DNA of 64,000 nt, taken from Caldicellulosiruptor diazotrophicus (lineage in GTDB: Bacteria; Bacillota; Thermoanaerobacteria; Caldicellulosiruptorales; Caldicellulosiruptoraceae). Positions 56,566 through 64,000 of the stretch are shown here, piece after piece. How positions within the stretch are numbered: position 1 is the first letter of the stretch; each line of letters begins with the position of its first letter. The translations under genes and the position numbers were made by a program. Where the stretch lies: contig NZ_AP024480.1 in the NCBI RefSeq assembly GCF_017347585.1, forward strand, positions 796,001 through 860,000, given 5' to 3'. Under the pieces are notes generated by a model. It was not told the DNA's origin, made no database searches, and saw only the letters and a list, made by a program, of their open reading frames with translations.

Positions 56566-57993
56566 ATGATCGAAAAGTCTTACGGCCAAGAGCTTTACGA
56601 AAAGCTATCCTACACTTCTAAAAATGCGTGGGAAGTTTTAAAAGAAGAAGAAAAGCCTTTTGTTTTTGATTTGGCAGAAAAGTATAAGCACTTTTTGAAC
56701 TGTGCAAAGACAGAAAGAGAAGCAGTTGAATATTTCATAGAAAGAGCTAAAGAAAAAGGATATAAAGAATTTAACAATAATATCCAAGAATTAAAGCCAG
56801 GTGATAAAGTATATTTTGTCAACAATAACAAAAGCATTTTGCTTGCTCATATAGGGAAAAAACCTTTAAAGGAAGGATTCAATCTGATAGGTACCCATAT
56901 AGATTCTCCACGACTTGACTTAAAGCCAAAACCACTATATGAGTCAAATGAACTTGCACTTTTGAAGACCCACTACTATGGTGGCATTAAAAAATATCAC
57001 TGGGTAAATGTACCACTTAGCATCCACGGAGTTGTTGTGAAAAGTGATGGTTCAAAAGTAAAGATTACAATTGGTGAAGATGAAAATGACCCTGTTTTTT
57101 ATATAACAGACCTTCTTGTTCACTTGTCTTCTGATCAGCTTCAGAAAAAGGCAAGTGAGGTAATTCCAGCTGAAAACTTGAATGTGCTTATAGGAAGTAT
57201 GCCGTTTAATGATGAGAAGGTGAAAGAAAAAGTAAAACTTAATGTCTTGAAGATTCTGAATGAAAAATATGGTATTACAGAAGAAGATCTTATTTCAGCG
57301 GACATTGAAGTTGTGCCGGCTGCAAAAGCACGTGATGTGGGGCTTGACAGAAGCCTAATTGGCGCATATGGTCAGGATGACAGAGCATGCAGTTTTTTGG
57401 CAGCAGAAGCTATATTCTCAATTGATGAAATTCCCGAAAAGGCTGCGATAGTCTACTTGGTTGACAAAGAGGAAATAGGAAGTGTAGGAATATCAAGCGC
57501 TGAGGCAAGCTTTTTTGATATATCAGTTGCAAAGCTAATGAAAGCTTTGGGTGAGTACGAGAATAGCCTTGATTTGGCTCTTTGCTTTGAAAACTCAGCA
57601 GCAATTTCGGGTGATGTTGCAGCAGCCCTTGACCCAACATATGAAGGTGCTTATGATAAGCTCAATTCTACGCTAATTGGCCACGGTGTTACAATTGAGA
57701 AGTATACAGGAGTTAGAGGCAAATACAGTGGTTCTGAAGCAACAGCAGAGTATGTGGGCAAAATCAGAAACTTTTTGAACTCAAATAACATTTGCTGGCA
57801 GACAGGGCTTTTAGGTAAAGTTGACCAAGGCGGTGGAGGTACAATTGCTATGTTTATCGCAAGAAAAATGATAAATGTAATAGACTCAGGCGTTCCAGTT
57901 CTGTCTATGCACTCAACATTTGAGATAACAAGTAAGGTTGATGTTTATATGACATACAAGTTTTATAACCAGTTTTTGAGAAAGTTTGAATGA
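56566..57993 (+). CDS. M18 family aminopeptidase
   Basis: A 475-residue cytoplasmic zinc aminopeptidase (ApeA/LAP4 type). Metal and catalytic residues appear in GTHIDSPRLDLK, YGQDDRACSF, VDKEEIGSVG and SMHSTFEI. It removes N-terminal, often acidic, residues from peptides. GGAGGT lies 6 bases before the ATG. It is followed by a terminator. Confidence 0.94.
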   Translation: MIEKSYGQELYEKLSYTSKNAWEVLKEEEKPFVFDLAEKYKHFLNCAKTEREAVEYFIERAKEKGYKEFNNNIQELKPGDKVYFVNNNKSILLAHIGKKPLKEGFNLIGTHIDSPRLDLKPKPLYESNELALLKTHYYGGIKKYHWVNVPLSIHGVVVKSDGSKVKITIGEDENDPVFYITDLLVHLSSDQLQKKASEVIPAENLNVLIGSMPFNDEKVKEKVKLNVLKILNEKYGITEEDLISADIEVVPAAKARDVGLDRSLIGAYGQDDRACSFLAAEAIFSIDEIPEKAAIVYLVDKEEIGSVGISSAEASFFDISVAKLMKALGEYENSLDLALCFENSAAISGDVAAALDPTYEGAYDKLNSTLIGHGVTIEKYTGVRGKYSGSEATAEYVGKIRNFLNSNNICWQTGLLGKVDQGGGGTIAMFIARKMINVIDSGVPVLSMHSTFEITSKVDVYMTYKFYNQFLRKFE

Positions 57994-58000
57994 AAGTTTT

Positions 58001-58036
58001 GCGAGGCTACAAATTATTTGTGTAGCCTCGCTGTTT
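58001..58036. terminator. Terminator between convergent genes
   Basis: A perfect 11-bp stem (58001-58011 with 58021-58031) and a short T run. It separates the M18 gene from the RiPP-like cassette. Confidence 0.85.
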
Positions 58037-58054
58037 AAAAAGATTTATATTATT

Positions 58055-59236
58055 TTATCTACTGTGCTGAAGTATTTTATAATAGTTTTTTGATAAGTTA
58101 ATAAAATAAACCATTCCTATTAATGTGATGTTAATTCCGCAGATTAAGAAGATTATCTTAACAGATATAGTATTAGATATAATTCCTCCAATTAATAATG
58201 AAATAATTGAGGAGATATTTCCCACGATTGAATTAAAGCTAAAAACTCTTCCTAATAGTTTCTTGTTACAATTTTCTTGGATTATAGTAGTTCGAGCAAT
58301 AGCATAAAATGAATTACATATTCCATTCACAAAATGGATGAAAAGAGCAAAGACAAAAATATTACTTAATGAGAATAAAGTAGTAGAAATACCAATACCT
58401 ATTACTCCTGTTAAAAGGAGAGTCTCATTTTTTATTGTTTTTATATATTTATAAACATAAAGTGAGGTAATAACCATTGCAGTTCCTTTTGATGTCAGAA
58501 TAAAACCATATCCTTTTGAATCAGTATGTAAATAGTTAATCACATAAACGATTAACAGTCCGTTTAGAATTCCTGCAAATAAACCAATCAAACCATTGAG
58601 AATTATTAAACTTTTTATGATAAAGTTAGATTTCAAATATTTTAAAAATTCCAAATATCTTATGTTTTTACTTTTATTTTCAGTGCTTTCATATTTATGG
58701 TACGAAATCTGAGAAATAAAAATGGCAGAAACAAGAAAGGTAAATGAATCAATAAAAAAACAATATTTCAAATTAAGATAAGAAGTTAATAACCCACCTA
58801 TTGAGGGACCAATAACCATCATAATGGAATTTAATGAGCTACTGAGACTGTTAATTTTACGTATTTCTTCTTTGGTGGTTAGTTCTGGTATAATACTATT
58901 TCTTGTATTTTCATAAATAGCGGTGACAGAAGATATAATAAACACAATCAAAAACACATAATTGGTGAAATATGGCAATAATATTACTAATAACGCTCTC
59001 GAAATATCTCCAAATACCAAAATTGTTTTTTTGTTTGATAAATCAATTATTTTCCCAAATGGAATACCAAATATAATAGCAGGTGATAATATTAAAATAG
59101 AAAGAATAGACATTTGTAAACTTGACTTACTAACGTTATACACTAATGTAAGTAAAGCAACCCTATCAATCCAATTTCCAATCTCTGATATAAATTGAGA
59201 GCATAACAAGTTAATAGCATTTCTATTCTTTTTCAT
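58055..59236 (-). CDS. MFS efflux transporter of the RiPP-like cassette
   Basis: A 393-residue MFS protein of the MFS_3 (MefA-like) efflux type with 12 helices. The N terminus has SQFISEIGNWIDRVALLTLV, and the loop after helix 2 has the motif A-like GKIIDLSNKKTILVFGD. Codons are strongly AT-biased (many ATA, TTA, AAT), more than in flanking genes. Its ATG overlaps the stop of the PqqD-like frame (ATGA), so it probably exports the product of the radical SAM pathway. Unlike the two genes before it, it is intact. Confidence 0.88.
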   Translation of the reverse strand: MKKNRNAINLLCSQFISEIGNWIDRVALLTLVYNVSKSSLQMSILSILILSPAIIFGIPFGKIIDLSNKKTILVFGDISRALLVILLPYFTNYVFLIVFIISSVTAIYENTRNSIIPELTTKEEIRKINSLSSSLNSIMMVIGPSIGGLLTSYLNLKYCFFIDSFTFLVSAIFISQISYHKYESTENKSKNIRYLEFLKYLKSNFIIKSLIILNGLIGLFAGILNGLLIVYVINYLHTDSKGYGFILTSKGTAMVITSLYVYKYIKTIKNETLLLTGVIGIGISTTLFSLSNIFVFALFIHFVNGICNSFYAIARTTIIQENCNKKLLGRVFSFNSIVGNISSIISLLIGGIISNTISVKIIFLICGINITLIGMVYFINLSKNYYKILQHSR

Positions 59237-59505
59237 TCTTTAGTATCTCCCTGAATTAGAATGTTTTTCTCTAATAGAATTTTTATAAAGTTTTCTATAG
59301 TTTTAGTAGCCGCTTTAATATCATCGTTAGTCTTTTGACATACAAATTTTACCAGTTAAGGCATACTCTTGGATTTGAGAGCACACTCAAAAATGATATA
59401 CCCTATATCATTTAGTAAGAAAGTTTCACCTGTTTTTGTATTAAAGAAAATATACTCTTCTTCAGTTTCTTGCCTTACATTGATAAATTCATTTTTCTTA
59501 AACAT
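59233..59505 (-). pseudogene. PqqD-like RiPP recognition protein with an internal stop
   Basis: A 91-codon frame, 90 residues plus stop, starting MFKKNEFINVRQETEEEY. It matches PqqD/RRE proteins: FFNTKTGETFLLNDIGYIIF, then helices with ENFIKILLEKNILI. Codon 50 (59356-59358) is TAA in the middle of the fold. Normal sequence continues in the same frame on both sides, so it is a point nonsense change, probably from GAA or CAA. PqqD proteins bind the precursor peptide leader. GGAGG lies 11 bases before the ATG. The stop overlaps the MFS start. Confidence 0.8.
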
Positions 59506-59528
59506 TTCAATTTGTTCCTCCATTCATA

Positions 59529-60572
59529 TTAATTATGCCAGCATCGACTGTCAATACCATTAAGATTTTTATTAACATAATAAGCAAGAGCCCTACAACC
59601 ACCCATACAAGTACTAAAATGAGCACAAAGGGGGCAATTGTCATTGGAAAGTTCTCTAAAGAGATTAAAGACTTGGGAATGGTTCCATATAGATAAAAAA
59701 TCATTTTGCAGTATGTTTCCAGCAATAAATTTTTTTTCTCTAAAAAAAAAACACACGGTGTAATATCTCCATTAGCTTTTATGTGAACTATAATATTTGC
59801 TGCTTCACATATAACCTTTTTTTCCCTGTTAATCCATTGCAGTAAAGTAAAGTTCGAATAATTTATTTCATTTTTTTGTCAAATACTAAAGTGCTTAGTA
59901 ACTTATATGGTTTTATGATTTTAAACTCAGGTGTATTTTCAAATTTGTTCATTGTAATATAAGCTTTTTTAATTTCTTCGTTTGAAGGAACTAACATCAT
60001 TTTTTCATTTGAATTAGGGATAAAATCTATAAATCTAACACTATTTACTTTAATTTTTTTAGCAAATATTATAAAATCCTCCACTAAATTTATATTCGTC
60101 TTCAACAATACCATTGAAAGGCAAATCGGGATTTTAAATTCTTTTAAATATTCAATGCTTTCTAAAATTCTATCAAAATAAGTTTCTGAACCTCTTATAT
60201 TAGAATAGCATTCTTTATTTGGGGCATCTAACTTATTTGTAATGTTAATATTTTATAATTTGCAAGCTCTTTAGCTAATTCTCTTGTAATTAATGTTCCG
60301 TTTGTTGTTATTTTAGGGATATAGCCTTTTTCATTTAAATATCCTATTATTTCTAACAGATCGTTTCTCAAAAAAGGTTCTCCGCCTTCAATGTTTATTC
60401 TAAAGACTTCGGTTTTATGTAGAATATCTATAACTTTTTTGCAATCCTCAATAGAAAGAGATAGGGATGAAGCATAAAAATTATCATCATTTGAACAATA
60501 ATTGCATCTTAAATTGCATTGATTTGTTATTTCCCAACTTGCAAGTTCTGGAGCTCTTAAAATTCTGTTCAT
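59529..60572 (-). pseudogene. Radical SAM/SPASM peptide maturase with three frameshifts
   Basis: Together the fragments make one protein of about 348 codons. Segment 1 (60572-60231) has CNLRCNYCS and IEGGEPFLRNDLLE, and ends in LQIS. One missing T near 60229-60232 breaks it before DAPNKECYSNIRGSETYFD. Segment 2 ends at 59863, where an A7 run (59871-59877) is one base short. Segment 3 has CEAANIIVHIKANGDITPC. A run of ten (59742-59751) is again off by one. Segment 4 has CPLCAHFSTCMGGC and DSRCW, the SPASM cluster ligands. GAGGAAGTG precedes the ATG. Sequencing error in homopolymers cannot be excluded. Confidence 0.85.
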
Positions 60573-60622
60573 TGTATTTTCACTTCCTCAATTTGAAATA
60601 ATTGTTGATTTTTTTGTGAAGA

Positions 60623-60651
60623 AGGAGGTTCGTTAAAGGTGCGAACCTCCT
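60623..60651 (-). terminator. Hairpin between the peptide gene and the maturase gene
   Basis: A perfect 10-bp stem AGGAGGTTCG/CGAACCTCCT with a 9-base loop, 18 bases after the peptide stop. No T run follows on the minus strand. It is therefore more likely a stabiliser or partial attenuator than a full terminator. Confidence 0.7.
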
Positions 60652-60669
60652 GAAGAAAGTATGCATAAT

Positions 60670-60726
60670 TTAATGTATATTATCACAACCTGCAAACATC
60701 TCTACAATAATAGGTTGTTTTTTCAT
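60670..60726 (-). CDS. Candidate RiPP precursor peptide
   Basis: An 18-residue frame, MKKQPIIVEMFAGCDNIH, preceded by AAGGAAGGAG with good spacing and followed by a stable hairpin. It lies 97 bases upstream of a radical SAM/SPASM gene and in the same direction as the PqqD-like and MFS genes. PqqA and mycofactocin precursors have a similar position. The peptide has a Lys-rich start, a hydrophobic middle and a C-terminal GCDNIH that may be the modified core. I know no matching RiPP family. A chance frame is possible, but the binding site and position argue against it. Confidence 0.65.
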   Translation of the reverse strand: MKKQPIIVEMFAGCDNIH

Positions 60727-60754
60727 CAAACCCCACTCCTTCCTTTTGATATAG

Positions 60755-60783
60755 ACTTTAAGCTTTAATATTCAGCAGTTCAA
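60755..60783 (-). promoter_or_regulatory. Possible promoter of the RiPP-like cassette
   Basis: On the minus strand TTGAAC (60783-60778), a 17-base spacer and TAAAGT (60760-60755). It would start RNA about 25 bases before the peptide ATG. The -10 box is weak. Confidence 0.45.
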
Positions 60784-60895
60784 TAGTTTTACATAATAAT
60801 TGTAAAAAAAAAAAGCAATATACAAAATGCATAAATTATAGATATATTTATTGTGCTGCATATCTAGAACTAATAGACCAATTATTAAATCCTTT

Positions 60896-62287
60896 TTATT
60901 TCATCTCCTCTATCAACTTCACAGCCTCATCTAAAAGTCTTTTGACCTCGTTTTTGGAAAACTGTTCTGTGTAGACCCTCAAAACAGGTTCTGTGCCAGA
61001 TGCCCTAAAGAGTATCCATGAGCCATCTTCAAAGATATATTTATAGCCGTCCAATGTTTGAATCTCTTTAATCTTTCTGCCTGCAAACTCTGTGTTTTGG
61101 GAAATCATCTTCAACGTCTTTTCTTTAATTTCGTTTGGCAAATGCAGGTCAACCCTGTCATAGTAATGGTAGCCAATTTCCTTAAAAAGTTCATCAAGTA
61201 TTTGACCAATTGGTTTTTGATAATAAGCCATAATCTCAAGAAGCAGCAAGCTACACAAAATTCCATCTCTTTCAGGTATATGATTTTTAATTCCAATACC
61301 TCCGCTTTCCTCGCCACCAATGAGAATGTCTTCTTTTAAGAAAAGTTCGCAGATATATTTAAAACCAATCGGTGTTTCGTAGATTTTGAGCCCGTACTTG
61401 TTTGCCAAAATAGGAACCATATTGGTTGTTGAAAATGTTTTTACAACACCACCCTTTAAACCTTTTACTTCAACTAAATGTCTCAGAAGCAGTGCATATA
61501 TTCTGTGTGAATCAATAAACTCTCCTTTTTCATCAACAGCGCCAACTCTATCTGCATCTCCATCTGTTGCAAGGCCAATGTCTGCTTTGTTTTGGACAAC
61601 AGTATCAATCAATTTTCCAAGGTTTTTATAAATAGGTTCTGGGTTGACTCCACCAAAGTACGGGTTTCGCTCATCTCTTATCTGGATGTGTTTAATTCCA
61701 TATTTTTCTAACAAGGTTTTAACATATCCAACTCCTGCGCCGTGCATTGGGTCGATTATTGCAAATGGCTTTACTTTTGCAATTAGATTAAAATCTACAA
61801 GCTTTTCAATGTGTTCAAAATACTCTTTGTCAGGGTCTATATAAGAAAAAATATCACTACTTTCGGGTTCAACAAATTTTGCTTTATTTTTATATAAATG
61901 TTTTTCTATCTCGCTAATAATAGACGGAAGAGCAGACCCACCATAATCACTTTTAAATTTTATACCATTCCACTGGGGTGGATTGTGGCTTGCTGTAATC
62001 ATTATAGCTCCTGCTAAATTCATGTTCTTGACAGTAAATGATACAACAGGTGTGGGTGTTGGCTTTTTTGTAAGATATGTCTTTATCCCATTTGCAACAA
62101 GAACCCCTGCACAAAGCCGAGCATACTCTTCCGACATAAACCTTGTGTCATATCCTACCAAAATAGGTCTTTTGTCATCAATTTCTTTGATATAATCAGC
62201 AATTGCTTGGGCGACAATCTTTACATTGTCAAAGGTGTAATCTTTGCTAATCACAGCTCTCCAGCCATCCGTGCCAAATTTTATCAT
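60896..62287 (-). CDS. Phosphoglucomutase/phosphomannomutase family protein
   Basis: A 463-residue alpha-D-phosphohexomutase. It has the phosphoserine loop TASHNPPQWNG, the metal loop DGDADRVGA, the sugar loop GGEESGGIG and the phosphate loop RASGTEPVLRVY. It interconverts hexose 1- and 6-phosphates. The exact sugar (glucose, mannose or glucosamine) is uncertain. AGGAGGTGAAG lies before the ATG at 62287. It is divergent from the two-component genes. Confidence 0.92.
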   Translation of the reverse strand: MIKFGTDGWRAVISKDYTFDNVKIVAQAIADYIKEIDDKRPILVGYDTRFMSEEYARLCAGVLVANGIKTYLTKKPTPTPVVSFTVKNMNLAGAIMITASHNPPQWNGIKFKSDYGGSALPSIISEIEKHLYKNKAKFVEPESSDIFSYIDPDKEYFEHIEKLVDFNLIAKVKPFAIIDPMHGAGVGYVKTLLEKYGIKHIQIRDERNPYFGGVNPEPIYKNLGKLIDTVVQNKADIGLATDGDADRVGAVDEKGEFIDSHRIYALLLRHLVEVKGLKGGVVKTFSTTNMVPILANKYGLKIYETPIGFKYICELFLKEDILIGGEESGGIGIKNHIPERDGILCSLLLLEIMAYYQKPIGQILDELFKEIGYHYYDRVDLHLPNEIKEKTLKMISQNTEFAGRKIKEIQTLDGYKYIFEDGSWILFRASGTEPVLRVYTEQFSKNEVKRLLDEAVKLIEEMK

Positions 62288-62300
62288 GATTCTTCACCTC

Positions 62301-62329
62301 CTGCAAAGAAATAGTGATTGTGCTATAAT
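62301..62329 (+). promoter_or_regulatory. Possible extended -10 promoter
   Basis: CTGCAA at 62301-62306, a 17-base spacer ending in TGC, and TATAAT at 62324-62329. It would give a leader of about 90 bases before the response regulator gene. Confidence 0.45.
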
Positions 62330-62427
62330 AAATCTTGAAACCACTATATAGTATACAAGAGTTTCAGAATTTTTTCAAATATTTGAAAGGAATTGTCTAA
62401 AATTTTATAAAGAAAGGGAATTTTAAG

Positions 62428-63132
62428 ATGTCTGCTTATACTGTGTTTGTAGTTGATGACGAAAAGGATATATTAGAACTTATCTGTGAGTATTTGACCC
62501 AAAAAGGCTATGCTGTTAAAATCTTTGAGAATGGTGAAAGCTTTCTTAGGGAATTTGAAAAAAGTGAGCCTGATATAGTTATACTTGATATTATGCTTCC
62601 TGACATTGATGGTTATGAGATTTGTAAAAGAATAAGAAAAAATAGCGAAGTACCGATAATAATGCTGTCTGCAAAAGGCGAAGAACTTGACAAAGTTTTG
62701 GGACTTGAACTTGGAAGTGACGATTACATATCAAAACCGTTTTCTCTTTCAGAACTTGAAGCAAGAATAAAAAAAATTTTGCGACGGGTAAATAAAGGTT
62801 CAATAAAACAAGATAATGTTATAGAAACGTTTGGTATAAAGGTTGATTTTAATCAGCGAAATATTTTTTATAATAGCACACAGATTGAACTTTCACCGAA
62901 GGAGTTTGAAACATTTGCACTTCTTTTAAGAGAGTCAAACAAGGTTTTAAAGAGAAGATATATATTAGAAAGAATATGGGGAGACCCTGCTTTATATGAT
63001 GAAAGGATGGTTGACGATGTTATCAAAAGGATCAGGAGAAAGATTTTGCAATACAACCTGCCTGTTGAGATAAAGACAATGTGGGGTTTAGGATACAAGC
63101 TTGAGGAGAAAAAAGATGAGCATAAGAATTAA
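62428..63132 (+). CDS. OmpR/PhoB-family response regulator
   Basis: A 234-residue regulator. The receiver domain has VDDEKD, Asp54 in VILDIMLPDIDG and Lys in SKPFSLSELE. It is followed by a winged-helix domain (about 130-228, ending TMWGLGYKLEE). The target genes are unknown. AAAGGGAATTTTAAG precedes the ATG. The kinase gene starts inside its end, overlapping by 17 bases. Confidence 0.94.
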   Translation: MSAYTVFVVDDEKDILELICEYLTQKGYAVKIFENGESFLREFEKSEPDIVILDIMLPDIDGYEICKRIRKNSEVPIIMLSAKGEELDKVLGLELGSDDYISKPFSLSELEARIKKILRRVNKGSIKQDNVIETFGIKVDFNQRNIFYNSTQIELSPKEFETFALLLRESNKVLKRRYILERIWGDPALYDERMVDDVIKRIRRKILQYNLPVEIKTMWGLGYKLEEKKDEHKN

Positions 63133-64000
63133 GATTTATTTGTCGTATGTGGGTATAATTTTATTCATATTTATAGTTTTTGTTATCCTTTTTTATGCTT
63201 GGTTTGAAAAAAGTTTGGTTGACCAGATGAAAGAAGATAACCTTCGTTTCGCAAAGCTTATAGAATTTGTTGTAACAACCCAAAACAAGAGCAGAGTTAA
63301 TTTGAAACCATTTGAGTTGTACTTTGAAAGCTTTGAATCAAAAATGTTACAGGACTATATTATAATTGTCAGTAATGACGGTGTAATAGAATATTCAAAT
63401 AAAGAGCTGGACATTGAGGCAAAGGTAAAAATAATGAAACTTTTTGACGAAAATAAAGATGCTCAATATGGATTTGAAGTGGGCAGTATTAGGGAAAAGC
63501 CCTGTTTGTTTACAATATATGGCGGAAAATCAAAAAGTATTTTTGTAATTATTATCACTGATCTTGAAAGAGTTTTGAGCTTTGAGAGAAGGTTTTTTCT
63601 TCTCATTTTGCAAACAGCTGGTCTGAGTAGCCTATTTGCTGCTACTGTTGCAATTTTTATATCCCGTAGGATGATTGGAGGGCTTTTACAGCTCAAAGAG
63701 GCAATAAAGCAGGCTTCTCAGCTTAGGTTCAACAAAAAAGTTGAAGTAACTTCAAAAGACGAAATTGGTTTAATTGCCACTGAATTTAATAGACTTATAG
63801 AAAAGATTGATGAATATAATCAAGCACAGATAAGGTTTTTGCAAAATATCTCTCATGAACTCAAAACTCCTCTTACCTCAGTGCGAGGATATGCAGAGAT
63901 GCTTAAAGAAGGAATTTTAGAAAAAAGCAAGATGGAATCTGCTGCAGAGAAAATAATTTGGCATGTTGATAGATTAAAAAGATTGATAAACCAAATTATA
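63116..64000 (+). CDS. Sensor histidine kinase, N-terminal part
   Basis: The first 295 codons of a membrane kinase cut by the window edge. It starts with a helix (about 8-30), has an outer sensor region (about 31-155), a second helix (about 160-182), a HAMP domain (about 183-235) and a HisKA domain with the phospho-acceptor His in FLQNISHELKTPLTSVRGY. The ATPase domain lies outside. The partner is the overlapping regulator. The signal is unknown. Confidence 0.92.
   Translation, partial: MSIRIKIYLSYVGIILFIFIVFVILFYAWFEKSLVDQMKEDNLRFAKLIEFVVTTQNKSRVNLKPFELYFESFESKMLQDYIIIVSNDGVIEYSNKELDIEAKVKIMKLFDENKDAQYGFEVGSIREKPCLFTIYGGKSKSIFVIIITDLERVLSFERRFFLLILQTAGLSSLFAATVAIFISRRMIGGLLQLKEAIKQASQLRFNKKVEVTSKDEIGLIATEFNRLIEKIDEYNQAQIRFLQNISHELKTPLTSVRGYAEMLKEGILEKSKMESAAEKIIWHVDRLKRLINQII

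Overview
The window looks like chromosomal DNA of a low-GC, thermophilic, anaerobic Firmicute, most like Caldicellulosiruptor or a close clostridial relative. The reasons are a PolC-type replicase, AGGAGG ribosome binding sites with frequent GTG and TTG starts, a full set of endospore genes, and AT-rich, purine-loaded coding strands. The assignment rests on recognising protein families, not on a search. I see no rRNA, tRNA or CRISPR array.

Layout. 1-6455: end of ispG, a glycosyltransferase, polC and thiN in one operon, then a small stress membrane protein. 6600-8953: a sugar-ABC ATPase (MsmX-like) and a CdaR/PucR regulator. 8971-14216: a cell-envelope operon of ftsE, ftsX, a coiled-coil M23 hydrolase, a Ctp protease and a MinJ-like PDZ membrane protein. 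14217-18006: an accessory patch with a probably frameshifted secreted protein, an orphan membrane-anchored protein, an insertion sequence with an unusual hairpin over its transposase ribosome binding site, and a small membrane protein. 18104-28973: sporulation and wall genes (SpoIIQ-like with a SigF-type promoter, an MGDG-synthase-like glycosyltransferase, sleB, ypeB, a 57-residue SASP, gpr, spoIIP, a YqxA-like gene, a SpoIIM-like gene, xerD, murT, gatD).

29052-40079 is a nucleoside uptake and salvage locus. It has a BMP-type binding protein, an MTA phosphorylase-like enzyme, ABC ATPase and two permeases, a GntR/UTRA regulator, cytidine deaminase, a XapX protein, pyrimidine-nucleoside phosphorylase, deoC, deoB and punA. 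Nucleosides enter, lose their base by phosphorolysis, and the (deoxy)ribose 1-phosphate passes through DeoB and DeoC into central metabolism. 40154-44556 is a chemotaxis operon (cheY, cheA, cheW, one MCP). 44645-48460 holds an ECF S component, a GME-fold-like protein, YtxC, a TrpR-like YerC protein and a THUMP RNA methyltransferase. 48541-51552 (minus strand) holds an HtrA protease and a three-domain secreted protein. 51657-53180 holds a ferredoxin, a CsoR-family repressor, TusA and DsrE-like proteins. A B12/radical SAM protein, a Cys-rich small protein, an Nramp transporter and an M18 aminopeptidase follow.

58055-60783 (minus strand) is the most interesting region. It is an AT-rich cassette that looks like a decayed radical-SAM RiPP pathway. 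It starts with an 18-residue peptide gene with a strong ribosome binding site, followed by a stable hairpin, a radical SAM/SPASM maturase broken by three single-base frameshifts, a PqqD-like protein with an in-frame stop, and an intact MFS exporter. The window closes with a phosphohexomutase and the start of a two-component system whose kinase runs off the right edge.
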